Numbered from the stretch's first letter, positions 45,201 through 54,061 are shown. The stretch: 64,000 bases of DNA from Clostridia bacterium (GCA_017521465.1 JAFXCN010000013.1:1-64000); one strand, 5' to 3'. Program-made: numbers and translations. The notes: generated by a model from the letters alone, not told the origin.

Positions 45201-47613
45201 TCATTAATACTGCATTATACGGTAATAGTATAAAATTCAACGTACATCTATATAAACTTCCAACAATACCTGATATTATTGGCTTGTACTTTTTATTTTT
45301 ACAAATTTTTTTCTTATTAAATAAACTAATTATTTTTTCAAAAATATCAATTATTAACGGAAAAAATATTGTAAATAATGCTAAATCATAAAAACCTAAA
45401 AACATTAACAAAAGTGTAAAAACACTTACTGTGCTTCTTCTTAAATTATCAAAAATCTTGTATCTTGATAATAAATTTAGCGGTCCTTGCCATATCCATC
45501 TTAATATTTGAAAATCTCCTCTTGTCCATCTATGTTGCCTTAACATATATGAATTAACTTTTGCAGGAAAACCGTCTATTACTTCAATATCACTAGCCAG
45601 ACCACATCTAATATAACTTCCTTCTAACAGATCATGACTTAACACCGTATTTTCCGGAATTTCTTTAGACAACACATCATTAAATACTTTTACATTATAA
45701 ATTCCTTTTCCTGTGAATATAGCTTCGCCAAATAAATCTTGATATATATTCGACTCTGCTGTTGAATATATATCTATTCCTCCGCTTCCAGCAAAAATTT
45801 CAGCAAATATTGAAGCTTTTGAACTCTCAAGTGATATTCCAACTTTTGGTTGAACTATTCCATATCCTTTTACAACAATACCCTTTTGAATCTCTGGTTT
45901 ATTTAATGGGTGTTCCATTATTCCGATTAATTTTTTTGCAGAGTCCATTACAAGCTCTGTATCTGCATCTAACGTTATTACATATTTAATATCCATATTT
46001 TTAGTAATTGTATTTGTAATAAAAGTGCCTTGTTCTCCTGTTAGCAAAAAGTTATTGAATTCTGTAAGCATTCCTCTTTTTCTTTCGTATCCTAGCCAAG
46101 TCCCTTGCTTTTCGTTATAAACTCTTTTTCTATACAAAAAGAAAAAAATTTCTTTTCCATATTTTTTATTTAATTTTTCAACTTCTTCCGTTCCAACTTT
46201 TATAATATCATCGTCATATTCCATTTTCTCTTTTGAAGTTTCTGAAGCATCACCTAATAATGCAAAATATAGATTTTCCATTTTATTTCCAAGATAATAT
46301 ATTTCTAAATTTTGTATCATTTTTTTTACTCTATCTGTGCTATTTAAAAGTGTTGGAACTACAACAAATGTTGAAACGTTTTCTTGAATTTTCTCTACAC
46401 GAGGTAGCCTTTTAGGAATTTTATTTTTCGATACAATTTTATTCACCAAATTAAGAAATACTTCTGAAAGAGGAATTAGAGCCAATAAAAAATACTCTTT
46501 TGTTACTAATATTGAAACTATGATTGTTGGTAAATATATTGCAAGCAAATATTTGGCTAAAATATTTTTAGATTCTCTATACTTATATCCTAACGCCTTA
46601 TATAATTCATTTTTCTTTTCACCAATCAAAAACTCTCCAATATGCTCTTCCCCAGCTATTTCAACAAGTTTAGATGCTATATATTTTTCAGATATTTTTG
46701 TTTTTTTAGAAATGTTCTGTATTTCTGCTCTATAGCTATTTCTAGTTTCGTAATCACAATTTTCATACCAATTGTCTTTTAATAAAATTTTCTCGATTCC
46801 ATTTATATCTTCAAAGATTATTTGCCAATTATATCTTGAAATATTTCTTATACTTGTAATACTGTTGCCCATTGATACTCTTCGTATAGCCATATCATAA
46901 TGTTCAAATTTAACAACATCATTCGTGCTTGTACCTACTTTTTTTATTTCTTCTTCAAGAATTTCTGTATATTTTTTTCCTTCTTTACCATATCTTTTTA
47001 AAGAATATATTAAATGTTCTACATATGCTGTCGCTTCTGTATCTATTTTTATATTTTTATATTTCAAAAAATTTTGTTCTTGTATACTTTTATTTTTTAT
47101 TATTCTTTCCACTAAACTTTCAACTTTAAACTTTTGAAGTTGCGAATCTAATATTTTTTCACATATTACCGAGATATATTCAATTATTGCTATTTTTAGC
47201 ATTACAGGCATAAGCCAAAGTTCTTTCATTAATATACTTTTTTTACTTTGGTATGCTCTTAAAAATATTCCTACGTTTTCTTCTGTAATATTTGCATCTG
47301 TATATTCTACTATTTTTCTAGCTAAAAACAATATTCTACTAGTTCCATTTATTGATGGTAACTCTTTATATTTTTCAAGTAGCAAATCGTTTTTTACACT
47401 ATTAAATTGTTCTTCTATTAAATAATAATTGTCTAACAACCACTCTCCACTAGGCGGTATTGGAACATTCAAAAATATACTTTCATTTAAGATGTTATAT
47501 GCTTTTTCAATAACATCAAAATCTTTATTCAAATTAATAATCGGAAAAGTTTTTTCATTCGATTTTTTTTGAATTTTATTATTAATTGCAAGTTTTTTTG
47601 CAAAGTTTTCCAT
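42286..47613 (-). CDS. GT84-type N-terminal half of a split cyclic beta-1,2-glucan synthase
   Basis: 1775 residues. An N-terminal helical region (~1-350) precedes membrane segments (~355-390), a GT2/GT84 glycosyltransferase domain (VVPTLLNSTDRVKKMIQNLE; ITLDADTEL; the QxxRW-type LRQHRWTRGDFQILRW), more membrane helices (~800-960), and then a glycoamylase-like domain (~960-1400) and GH94 N-terminal region. Synthesises beta-1,2-glucan from UDP-glucose at the membrane. Ends in EEAV* and hands over to the GH94 gene. Such genes are best known from Proteobacteria (ndvB/chvB), but also occur in Clostridia. Confidence 0.85.
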   Translation of the reverse strand: MENFAKKLAINNKIQKKSNEKTFPIINLNKDFDVIEKAYNILNESIFLNVPIPPSGEWLLDNYYLIEEQFNSVKNDLLLEKYKELPSINGTSRILFLARKIVEYTDANITEENVGIFLRAYQSKKSILMKELWLMPVMLKIAIIEYISVICEKILDSQLQKFKVESLVERIIKNKSIQEQNFLKYKNIKIDTEATAYVEHLIYSLKRYGKEGKKYTEILEEEIKKVGTSTNDVVKFEHYDMAIRRVSMGNSITSIRNISRYNWQIIFEDINGIEKILLKDNWYENCDYETRNSYRAEIQNISKKTKISEKYIASKLVEIAGEEHIGEFLIGEKKNELYKALGYKYRESKNILAKYLLAIYLPTIIVSILVTKEYFLLALIPLSEVFLNLVNKIVSKNKIPKRLPRVEKIQENVSTFVVVPTLLNSTDRVKKMIQNLEIYYLGNKMENLYFALLGDASETSKEKMEYDDDIIKVGTEEVEKLNKKYGKEIFFFLYRKRVYNEKQGTWLGYERKRGMLTEFNNFLLTGEQGTFITNTITKNMDIKYVITLDADTELVMDSAKKLIGIMEHPLNKPEIQKGIVVKGYGIVQPKVGISLESSKASIFAEIFAGSGGIDIYSTAESNIYQDLFGEAIFTGKGIYNVKVFNDVLSKEIPENTVLSHDLLEGSYIRCGLASDIEVIDGFPAKVNSYMLRQHRWTRGDFQILRWIWQGPLNLLSRYKIFDNLRRSTVSVFTLLLMFLGFYDLALFTIFFPLIIDIFEKIISLFNKKKICKNKKYKPIISGIVGSLYRCTLNFILLPYNAVLMIEAIIVTLYRMFISKKHLLEWVTAADAEKLLGNNLSTFIKEMLINTLIGVALMLASVNYFSHFLNVTVVIFFIWSLAPLISYIISKPINHEIRTENINDKELLVDIAKRTWNYFETYMNKENNFLPPDNYQEKRKNEITKLTSCTNIGLGLLAIMAASDLGFIDNKKKKEMIKNSLDTIEKLEKWNGHLYNWYNIKNLEVVIPKFVSTVDSGNFVGYLYVLKGMMIKDKWEADLIKKVDKLIEDTDFSKLYDEKKNLFSVGFDEREGALVDSYYDLLASEARQASFIAIAKRDVPYKHWFNLGRTLTTLNGHKGLISWAGTMFEYFMPSIIMKNFSYTLMDETYEFCIYSQKKYAQKLNIPWGISESAFNIQDLNYNYQYKAFGIPWLGVKRGLKNEIVVSPYSSIMTISKNYNSVVKNLKELIKIGAYDKFGFYDSIDYTRNRIGQNDYAVVKTYMAHHQGLILSSINNFLNKNIFIERFNENPEILSVQILLQERVPENVVFTKEKKEKIKVQKYKYYEEYSEEEVKEERAINILSNDKYTLVLNNKGEGYSKYKEVFLNRCKIAQKQGNILYITNKTNGETWSTTLKPEIKEPDEYRVTFSPAKCEFVRNDSGIETKTKVIVSPEDNAEIRQVEIKNTTDTDVDIVISSFVDPVLCTKDADIVSPAFNKLFLNPIKYEKGIIIEKRTRSNDEDKIFYLNSAFIISDENLEMNIEINKTKIIGRQNDIKNPDIIKENFRCSNKVEITPNLAIGFQKELKIKAKDSIKINFVTGISNDLEMCKAIYEKYKSNEIVERMFELAISKSVIENRFWGYTMKNILLYNKVLSNVIEKSNTREKYRKYVEENKLNQRDLWKFGISGDLPIILVKIKNPDETEIISQLVSAIEYFNRKNIKVDLVIIDEEKNKYEQYTYERIYEIINSKALNYLLNINGGIHVIKINNINNDEMNLLYACSNIILNAHYDLLEEAV

Positions 47614-47669
47614 CGTTCACCTCTACAAATAATTTCCCTTTTGTCCTATTATTTGCAGAATTTATATAT

Positions 47670-48401
47670 TTATTTATCTATGCTGTAAAATTCTTCAATC
47701 CCCTCAATAATTCCATTAACTATTTGTTTTCTATATTCCTCTGTCTGAAGTAATCTTACATCTTCAATGTTTGATAAGAATCCACATTCAACAATAACTG
47801 CTGGAATTTTAGATTTGTCTATTAATTTTATATTTTCTATTGGTAATTCTGTTCTTTTGTTTTCTCTCTCGATATTGTTATTTATCCCTTTTTGTATATT
47901 TTCAGCTAATATTTTTGAATATGACGAATTCTTTTTATAAAAAGTTTGCCAACCGTAATATTTTTCAGATGAAAATTTATTCATATGTATTGATATAAGC
48001 ATATCTGCATTACTATTATTAGTAATATCTATTCTATTATTTATATCGGACACTTTTATTTTTCTTATAGTACTACTTTGCAAATCATTATCTGCAATAT
48101 TATTTTCATCTTTTCTTGTCATTATAACTTCATAGCCTAAACCTATTAACTCTTCTTCTAATAACTTTGCTACTTGCAAATTTAAATCTGACTCTCTAAT
48201 TCCGTTTACTGAAACCGCTCCACCATCTGGTTCTCCATGACCAGCGTCTATCACAATAATATAATTAGGCTCAAATATTTCACTTGATGTAAAAATTACT
48301 TTTTGGTTATTAACATTTATTACTCCATATGTTAATAACCAGATTCCAATTATGCAACTAATCAATCCCATAATTTTCTTAAATTTAATTGTAATGAACA
48401 A
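47670..48401 (-). CDS. cwlD: N-acetylmuramoyl-L-alanine amidase, CwlD-like
   Basis: 243 residues from a TTG at 48401 (AGGAGG 8 bases upstream; the GTG three codons earlier lies in the RBS). N-terminal membrane helix (LISCIIGIWLLTYGVI), then Amidase_3 motifs: YIIVIDAGHGEPDGGAVSVN, ESDLNLQVAKLLEEEL, LISIHMNKFSSE and AVIVECGFLSNIEDVRLL. CwlD makes muramic-delta-lactam in the spore cortex; length and membrane anchor fit. Supports sporulation capacity. Confidence 0.88.
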   Translation of the reverse strand: MFITIKFKKIMGLISCIIGIWLLTYGVINVNNQKVIFTSSEIFEPNYIIVIDAGHGEPDGGAVSVNGIRESDLNLQVAKLLEEELIGLGYEVIMTRKDENNIADNDLQSSTIRKIKVSDINNRIDITNNSNADMLISIHMNKFSSEKYYGWQTFYKKNSSYSKILAENIQKGINNNIERENKRTELPIENIKLIDKSKIPAVIVECGFLSNIEDVRLLQTEEYRKQIVNGIIEGIEEFYSIDK

Positions 48402-48570
48402 ATTTATCACCTCCTATAAAAATGAAAATTTGGTATTTTCATTTTCAAATCATCGTAATTCAAAAAATATTTCAATAAATTATATTATGATACTTTTTAT
48501 TTATTACAATTATTGTTTTTTTTATTATATTTATGTTAAAATTAATTATACTTTCAAAGGAGGGATTTAC

Positions 48571-49196
48571 ATGGCTTTTGGTGGTCGTGGCGGTGGCGGT
48601 TCAGGTGGAATTCGCTTTAGAACGCGCCCATATAGACGCTACTACAATAATTATTATTGTATAACAGATTTTATTATTATATTTTTATCTATTTTAATAT
48701 TTGTTTTTTACAGTATATATTCTTATAAAACACCTTTTGACGATCCTATATTAAATTTAAAAGATACTTTTATTAATATTCAAATCATTTCTACTATTTC
48801 ACTTGCAATCTTAAATATTGTTTTAGTATCTCGTCTAGAAGATAAACGAAAATTACAAATATTTTTAATACTTTTTTAATATTAACTATTCTTTTAATTA
48901 GTATACAAGCTCTATGGAAAATATACTTAAATTCTAAATACACTCAAAGTACGTTTAGTAATTTATATGAAACATTGGATATATCTGATATTTCACAATA
49001 TACATATATACATGAAAACTTAATCGCTTATAAAAATTTTACAATTAAGTATTATATAAATTTATTTTTTCAATTTTTATTAATAATATTGAATATATTC
49101 TTTATTTTTAAAACACTACAATCTGTTAAAAAAATTGAAGAACGAGAAAAAAATTACGCTATACTATTTGATGAAGAAATAAATATAAAAGTATAG
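48571..49196 (+). pseudogene. Gly-rich N-terminus membrane protein, split by a frameshift in a T run
   Basis: The first part starts at ATG 48571 (AAAGGAGGGATTTAC) with a Gly/Arg-rich head (MAFGGRGGGGSGGIRFRTRP) and membrane helices (ITDFIIIFLSILIFVFYSIY, ISTISLAILNIVLVS), and ends at 48879 just after the run TTTTTT at 48872-48877. One extra T would continue the frame without a break as ILTILLISIQALWKIYL.. to 49196, giving ~208 residues with four membrane helices and a charged tail. Either phase-variable, decayed, or a sequence error. No known family. Confidence 0.7.
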
Positions 49197-49204
49197 TTAA
49201 TCAT

Positions 49205-49243
49205 AAAGAAACAGAGTAACCAGTAGGTTACTCTGTTTCTTTT
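49205..49243. terminator. Bidirectional terminator
   Basis: AAAGAAACAGAGTAACC-agta-GGTTACTCTGTTTCTTTT; serves the split membrane gene and the gene ending at 49228 on the other strand. Confidence 0.85.
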
Positions 49244-49659
49244 CCATAAAAAATATCTTTTTGTAATTTTTCTTCTAATGCATCAATCTTTTTTAAAAAT
49301 CTATATATATCTAATAAAAATATTATTGGAAGAATTATTGTAAAAAAATTCATTCTAATATCAAAAAATCCATTTTTAAGCACAAAACAATTGATTATAT
49401 CAAATGTTATAAGTGCTACTTCCGGCAAAATAGCTGCAAATGTAATCATTTTTGTTTCCGGAACTTTTTCTTTAGATATCATTCTAATTGAAATTATAGT
49501 AAATATTAATGTTAATAATTCAAGAATACTTCCAAAATCAAATTCTTCATAAACTACCAATGCTTGAATATATGTAATTAAGCTAAATATTATAATAGCT
49601 ACCACTATATATAATCTAAATTTTATATTATTTATAATAAATTCTTTTGCACTAAACAT
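49228..49659 (-). CDS. Four-helix membrane protein of unknown function
   Basis: 143 residues, RBS AGGAGGAAAA. Four hydrophobic segments (RLYIVVAIIIFSLITYIQAL, ILELLTLIFTIISIRMI, ILPEVALITFDIINCFV, FFTIILPIIFLLDIYRFL) and a charged C-terminal helix (KKIDALEEKLQKDIFYGKET). Same general architecture as the split protein on the opposite strand (four helices and an acidic tail), but no sequence repeat is evident. Unknown role. Confidence 0.7.
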   Translation of the reverse strand: MFSAKEFIINNIKFRLYIVVAIIIFSLITYIQALVVYEEFDFGSILELLTLIFTIISIRMISKEKVPETKMITFAAILPEVALITFDIINCFVLKNGFFDIRMNFFTIILPIIFLLDIYRFLKKIDALEEKLQKDIFYGKETE

Positions 49660-49675
49660 TTTTCCTCCTATTTAA

Positions 49676-49708
49676 AATGTCTGGCATAAACAAAAATCGC
49701 CAGACATT
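49676..49708. terminator. Hairpin terminator after the GGDEF gene
   Basis: AATGTCTGGC/GCCAGACATT stem right after the GGDEF gene stop; short U tract on the minus strand. Confidence 0.7.
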
Positions 49709-49712
49709 ATTT

Positions 49713-50663
49713 TTAATGTTTTATAGGTGTTTTTCTTCTGTTTTCTAGGAATGTACTTCCTTTTATAGTTTTCCCTTTTTTCTTAACACTTGCGCCTTCC
49801 TCACCTATTTCTAGTGTTGAATTATATTTTCTATATCGATTACTTACCATTGCAACTGTTATTGACATTAAAGGAAACTTTTCTAATTTTCCTTTTCTAT
49901 TTGCAATTTTTATACCATTTCTTTGAATATCTTCAACACTATAATATTGAGTAATTCCTTCATCAAATTTCTTAGTTATAGCTCTACCAATTTTCGATGC
50001 ATTTTCATAATCTAAAATTGCAACAAAGTCGTCTCCTCCGACATGACCAAGAAAATCACCTTGTTTTCCATAGTCTTGTATACATTCCTGTATAATATTA
50101 CTCGTAAATTTTATTACCTCATCGCCATTCATAAATCCATATTTATCATTATATGCTTTAAAATTGTCTAAATCAGTATATAAAACAGCATATGTCTTCT
50201 TAGAAGCTATTCTTCTCTTTAATTCAGATTCTATTTGTATATTACCAGGAAGTCCTGTTAATGCACTTATACATCTATTTGATGAAATTAGTCTTGAAAT
50301 ATTCTTAACTGTATAATAGAAGAATCCTTCATGAAGAGGCTTAGGAATATAATATTCCACTTCTTTTCGTAATATTTTTAATCTATAATCTGCTTCTCTA
50401 TTTTCTCCAACAACAATAATTGGAATAATATCATTATCATCATTTTTTCTTAATTGTTCACACAATTTTAAAACATCGATTTCTAAATCATCACTATTTA
50501 CAATTATTAAGTCAGGTCTTTCTTGAAGTGCATTTTTAACTTTTTCTTTTTTTGAAGATGTTTGTATAAATTTAATATTTTTCTCAGAAACAAAAAGTTT
50601 TTTTACTAATTCAAAAACCTCTGAAGTATCATCAATTATTACTACATAACTTGTATTAATCAT
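49713..50663 (-). CDS. Receiver-like plus GGDEF diguanylate cyclase-type protein
   Basis: 316 residues. Residues 1-125 look like a response-regulator receiver (YVVIIDDTSEVFELVKKLFV, PDLIIVNSDDLEIDVLKLCE); the residue at the phospho-acceptor position is not obvious. From ~130 a GGDEF domain follows: CISALTGLPGNIQIESELKR, LYTDLDNFKAYNDKYGFMNG (metal/substrate site) and GHVGGDDFVAILDY, where the signature is GGDDF rather than GG(D/E)EF. Activity is therefore uncertain. Overlaps rsmA by eight bases. Probable c-di-GMP synthesis or sensing. Confidence 0.85.
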   Translation of the reverse strand: MINTSYVVIIDDTSEVFELVKKLFVSEKNIKFIQTSSKKEKVKNALQERPDLIIVNSDDLEIDVLKLCEQLRKNDDNDIIPIIVVGENREADYRLKILRKEVEYYIPKPLHEGFFYYTVKNISRLISSNRCISALTGLPGNIQIESELKRRIASKKTYAVLYTDLDNFKAYNDKYGFMNGDEVIKFTSNIIQECIQDYGKQGDFLGHVGGDDFVAILDYENASKIGRAITKKFDEGITQYYSVEDIQRNGIKIANRKGKLEKFPLMSITVAMVSNRYRKYNSTLEIGEEGASVKKKGKTIKGSTFLENRRKTPIKH

Positions 50664-51495
50664 TTTTTCCTCCTACCATATTAGATATATTAGCAAAATC
50701 ATAAATACTCAAATCTTCTGCTCTTAACTTTTCACTTAATTCAAGTTTATCTAATATGTCTTTTAATTTTTCTTTGGTTATTCCATTTGATGTTAATGAG
50801 TTTAATATTGTTTTTCTTCTTTGACAAAATCCATTTTTTATTATTTCAAAAAATAATTTTTCATCGTTTAATTCTACGATTGGAGTTTTTCTAATATCTA
50901 ATTTTATAACACAAGAATCTACTTCAGGTGCTGGTAAAAAATTATCTTTTGGCACATCAATTATTATTTTGGCATCACTGTAATATTTTACCGAAACCGT
51001 AATTGCTCCATATTCTTTACTTCCTGGTTCAGAACAAATTCTTCTTCCAACCTCTTTTTGAACCATTACAGTAATTGATTGTAAATTATATTTATTTTCA
51101 AGCAATGTCATTATTATCGGTGTTGTTATATAATAAGGAAGATTTGCCACAACTTTTACACTTTCATTTGTGTCTATTATAGATTTTAAATCTACTTTTA
51201 AAATATCATCATGAATTATTTCTATGTTATTTCCTAATGGTCTTTCTTTTAAAATCTTTACCATATTTTCATCCAACTCTACTGCTATAACTTTTTTTGC
51301 TACAGTAGCAAGAGCTTTAGTAAGTGTTCCAAGACCTGGTCCAATTTCTATTACCACGTCATTTTCATTAATTTCTGATTTTTCAATTATTTCATCAACT
51401 ATATTTTGATTTATTAAAAAGTTTTGACCATATCTTTTATTTGCCTTTAGATGATATTGATTTAAAATCATCTGTGTTTCACTATATAAATCCAC
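50656..51495 (-). CDS. rsmA: 16S rRNA (adenine1518/1519-N6)-dimethyltransferase
   Basis: 279 residues from a GTG start. KsgA motifs: RYGQNFLINQNIVDEIIEKS, VIEIGPGLGTLTKAL (SAM), VVANLPYYITTPIIM (NLPY catalytic) and PAPEVDSCVIKL. Dimethylates two adenines in the 3' end of 16S rRNA. Standard size. In B. subtilis ksgA is near yabE (3D/G5 protein); here a 3D-domain gene is 300 bp upstream on the same strand. Confidence 0.97.
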   Translation of the reverse strand: MDLYSETQMILNQYHLKANKRYGQNFLINQNIVDEIIEKSEINENDVVIEIGPGLGTLTKALATVAKKVIAVELDENMVKILKERPLGNNIEIIHDDILKVDLKSIIDTNESVKVVANLPYYITTPIIMTLLENKYNLQSITVMVQKEVGRRICSEPGSKEYGAITVSVKYYSDAKIIIDVPKDNFLPAPEVDSCVIKLDIRKTPIVELNDEKLFFEIIKNGFCQRRKTILNSLTSNGITKEKLKDILDKLELSEKLRAEDLSIYDFANISNMVGGKND

Positions 51496-51574
51496 CCATT
51501 ACACCTTCCTTATAATCATAAGTATAGTACTACAGCGCGCAAAAAGCAAGTAAAAAAGAAACTGCAAATCTCAT

Positions 51575-51776
51575 TTATGTGTGTCTCTATAAGCTTCCGA
51601 AGGAAGCTTTTTCCCAGGGCGAAAAAACGATTTAGCTCTCGCAGTGGCGCCCTGGGAAAACGAACATAAGTTACGCTTATTTTGAATGATACTCTTATTA
51701 TCGGTGTATGAGAACTATTCGGCATGTAAAAAGGAAGTGTTGTACTATTCACTTTTCACTATTCATTATTCACTAA
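51575..51776. repeat. Family B REP element (copy 4) followed by family A motif
   Basis: AGCTTCCGAAGGAAGCT, CCCAGGGCG/CGCCCTGGG hairpin, GAAAACGAAC, TTTTGAATGATACTC, then TACTATTCACTTTTCACTA. Fills the gap between rsmA and the 3D gene. Confidence 0.75.
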
Positions 51777-51778
51777 TA

Positions 51779-51811
51779 AAAAAGCGGCAAATTATTTTGC
51801 CGCTTTTTTAT
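51779..51811. terminator. Bidirectional terminator of the 3D-domain gene
   Basis: AAAAAGCGGCAA-attat-TTTGCCGCTTTTTTA. Confidence 0.85.
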
Positions 51812-52590
51812 TCTATAACGTATACTTTTACACTTTTTCTTCCCCATTGATATGCTTTCTCATGTGTTTCCATATACAAATCTACTTTTAAACTATTTAT
51901 CGCACTCCCTGTATCTGCAGCAATCGCATAACCATAATCCTTTGCCCCATTCAATCCTTCTACATATACTTTTGTTCCAAGCGGAATAACATTGGGATCT
52001 ACCGCAATTACTTTCATATTAGTGCCAGGTATAATTTTTAAACCTGAAGCCGTTACACCATATTCTGGATGTGTTTCTGACTTTCCACAACATTTTTTAC
52101 AAAGACAATATGCAGTTGCTTTTGCCTCTATCACTTTTTTGTATTCTACCGGTGGTTCTTCTGTATAAGTATTCGCTTTTCGTTCCACGATAATTTCTTC
52201 TTTATTTTTTATTCCATATTCATTATTCTTTTGATTTTCTTCATTCTCCATTTTTTCTAATATATTATTGCTTATTGATTCTTTATTTTCTTCATCTTTA
52301 TTATTTATTATTTCTTCTTTATTCTTTCTATCTATATAGCTTCCTCTTGATACAACATTTGTTATCTCTTTTCGATCTAAATATTTTATATTTTCATAAT
52401 GTATATAATCTTCTTCATTATTTTCAACAATACCTTGTTCATACTCTTGTTCTGTTGCATTCGAAACTTCTTCAATAATATCTTTTTCATTTTTGTGTAT
52501 TTCTATTCCACAAATTAAACAAAATACTATTAATAAACTTATTTTTAAGATTTGACCTATGCTTATTTCTGAATTATTTTTATTACTCAT
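51808..52590 (-). CDS. 3D-domain cell-wall protein (YabE/YuiC-like)
   Basis: 260 residues. N-terminal membrane helix (ILKISLLIVFCLICGIEI), an Asn/Glu-rich spacer of ~120 residues, then the 3D domain (AKATAYCLCKKCCGKSETHP, VIAVDPNVIPLGTKVYVEG, YAIAADTGSAINSLKVDLYM) with the three conserved aspartates. Members are peptidoglycan lytic transglycosylases or resuscitation-type factors. RBS AGGAGGAAAAT. Chromosomal context (near rsmA) supports a YabE-like role although the G5 domain is absent. Confidence 0.85.
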   Translation of the reverse strand: MSNKNNSEISIGQILKISLLIVFCLICGIEIHKNEKDIIEEVSNATEQEYEQGIVENNEEDYIHYENIKYLDRKEITNVVSRGSYIDRKNKEEIINNKDEENKESISNNILEKMENEENQKNNEYGIKNKEEIIVERKANTYTEEPPVEYKKVIEAKATAYCLCKKCCGKSETHPEYGVTASGLKIIPGTNMKVIAVDPNVIPLGTKVYVEGLNGAKDYGYAIAADTGSAINSLKVDLYMETHEKAYQWGRKSVKVYVIE

Positions 52591-52807
52591 ATTTTCCTCC
52601 TATTGCTTCATCTACAAAAATGTACTATTTTCGACAAAATTTTGAGGCGAAGCTTTTCTATTCTACTATTATTTATATAGCTTGTCAAACTATTTTATTC
52701 AAAATTTCCAATTTTTGTTAACTGTTCCAATATAATTAATACATATATATTTATTTCGTGCAAAAAATACTATTAGTTCTACAAAAATTTTATTGGAGGT
52801 AATTTAT

Positions 52808-54046
52808 ATGAATAAAAGAATTTTAGCATGTTTCATGCTATTAACATTAATTTTTTCCACACTTACTTTTAGTAGTGTGTTAGGAACCGAAGTTAATAAT
52901 GGTACTGGTACCGAAAATGGAACTGGAACTGGAACTGAACCTGGTACTGGTACTGAAGATGGCAATGGCACTAGTACCGAACCTGGTACTGGTACTGAAC
53001 CTGGTACTGGCACCGAAGATGGCGATGGCACTGGTACCGAACCTGGTACTGGCACCGAAGATGGCGATGGCACTGGAACCGAACCTGGTACTGGTACTGA
53101 AGATGGCGATGGCACTGGTACCGAACCTGGTACTGGCACTGAAGATGGCGATGATGAAAAAGTTACTTGTACAGCTCTAGATATTTCAATTACTATGGAC
53201 AAAAACACAATATTAACATCAAATTTACAAGGCTCATCTACTATTGAAAATGCAACATTAACCTATATTATTGTTGAACAACCAACTAACGGTACTCTTG
53301 TACATTCAGATGAAACATCTCCTGATTTCACTTATACACCAACATTGGATTTTGTTGGAGAAGATTACTTCACTTACAAAGTGAATGACGGCACAAGCGA
53401 TTCTAATATTGCTAAAGTAACTATAACTATTTCAGAACCTGCTAGTGATATTATTCCTTTTTACTATATGGATATGCAAGACCACTGGGCTAATTATTCA
53501 GCTTCTCAATTAGCCGCTAGAGGATTAATTATAGGTGAAGAAATTGGAAGTAGATTTTATTTTTATCCTAACAGAGAAATGACTAGATCAGACTTTATCT
53601 TATTTTTACTTGCTATAACAGAAAGTAATGAAGATGCAGAAATAGAGATTTCTGATGTTAAATTTGCTGATGCAACTTCAACACCTGATTGGTTAATTGA
53701 AGCTGCAAAACTTGCTTATTCTAAAGGTATTATAAAAGGTTCAGCAGAAGGAAATTCTCTATATTTAAATGCTTATAAACCACTTTCTAGAAAAGAAGCT
53801 ATAGTAATGATTGATAATGTTTTACAAATTCCTGATGTAACTGAAGATCTAGATTATAAAGATTTATCTGACATTCCTGAATGGGCTTTACAGTCAGTAA
53901 AGAATCTTTCAGCATATGAAATTGTACAAGGAAATGATCAAAATGAATTTAAACCAAATAGAATTCTTTCAAAAGCTGAAGCAATTGAATTATGTTTTAA
54001 ATTAGTAAAGCAATTAGAAGCTGATTCGATGGTAGACGTGAAGTAA
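52808..54046 (+). CDS. SLH-domain surface protein with Gly-Thr-Glu repeat linker
   Basis: 412 residues from the ATG at 52808. Signal peptide (MNKRILACFMLLTLIFSTLT), a ~90-residue linker of 14-residue units (EPGTGTEDGDGTGT), a Big_9/cadherin-like Ig domain (YIIVEQPTNGTLVHSDETSP, TPTLDFVGEDYFTYKVNDGT), then three SLH repeats (YMDMQDHWANYSASQLAARG, EISDVKFADATSTPDWLIEA, DYKDLSDIPEWALQSVKNLS). Non-covalently wall-bound through the SLH repeats. The linker DNA is a near-perfect 42-bp tandem repeat (52890-53155). Confidence 0.9.
   Translation: MNKRILACFMLLTLIFSTLTFSSVLGTEVNNGTGTENGTGTGTEPGTGTEDGNGTSTEPGTGTEPGTGTEDGDGTGTEPGTGTEDGDGTGTEPGTGTEDGDGTGTEPGTGTEDGDDEKVTCTALDISITMDKNTILTSNLQGSSTIENATLTYIIVEQPTNGTLVHSDETSPDFTYTPTLDFVGEDYFTYKVNDGTSDSNIAKVTITISEPASDIIPFYYMDMQDHWANYSASQLAARGLIIGEEIGSRFYFYPNREMTRSDFILFLLAITESNEDAEIEISDVKFADATSTPDWLIEAAKLAYSKGIIKGSAEGNSLYLNAYKPLSRKEAIVMIDNVLQIPDVTEDLDYKDLSDIPEWALQSVKNLSAYEIVQGNDQNEFKPNRILSKAEAIELCFKLVKQLEADSMVDVK
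52890..53155. repeat. 42-bp coding tandem repeat
   Basis: Near-identical units encoding EPGTGTEDGDGTGT, alternating GGTACTGGCACCGAAGATG and GGCGATGGCACTGGTACC blocks. At least four units; copy number likely varies between strains. Confidence 0.8.
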
Positions 54047-54061
54047 AAAATCTAAAAACAA

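Noticed and set aside
48420-48570. Possible promoter or RNA before the split membrane gene
   Set aside because: Very AT-rich with many -10-like hexamers but no convincing -35 partner.
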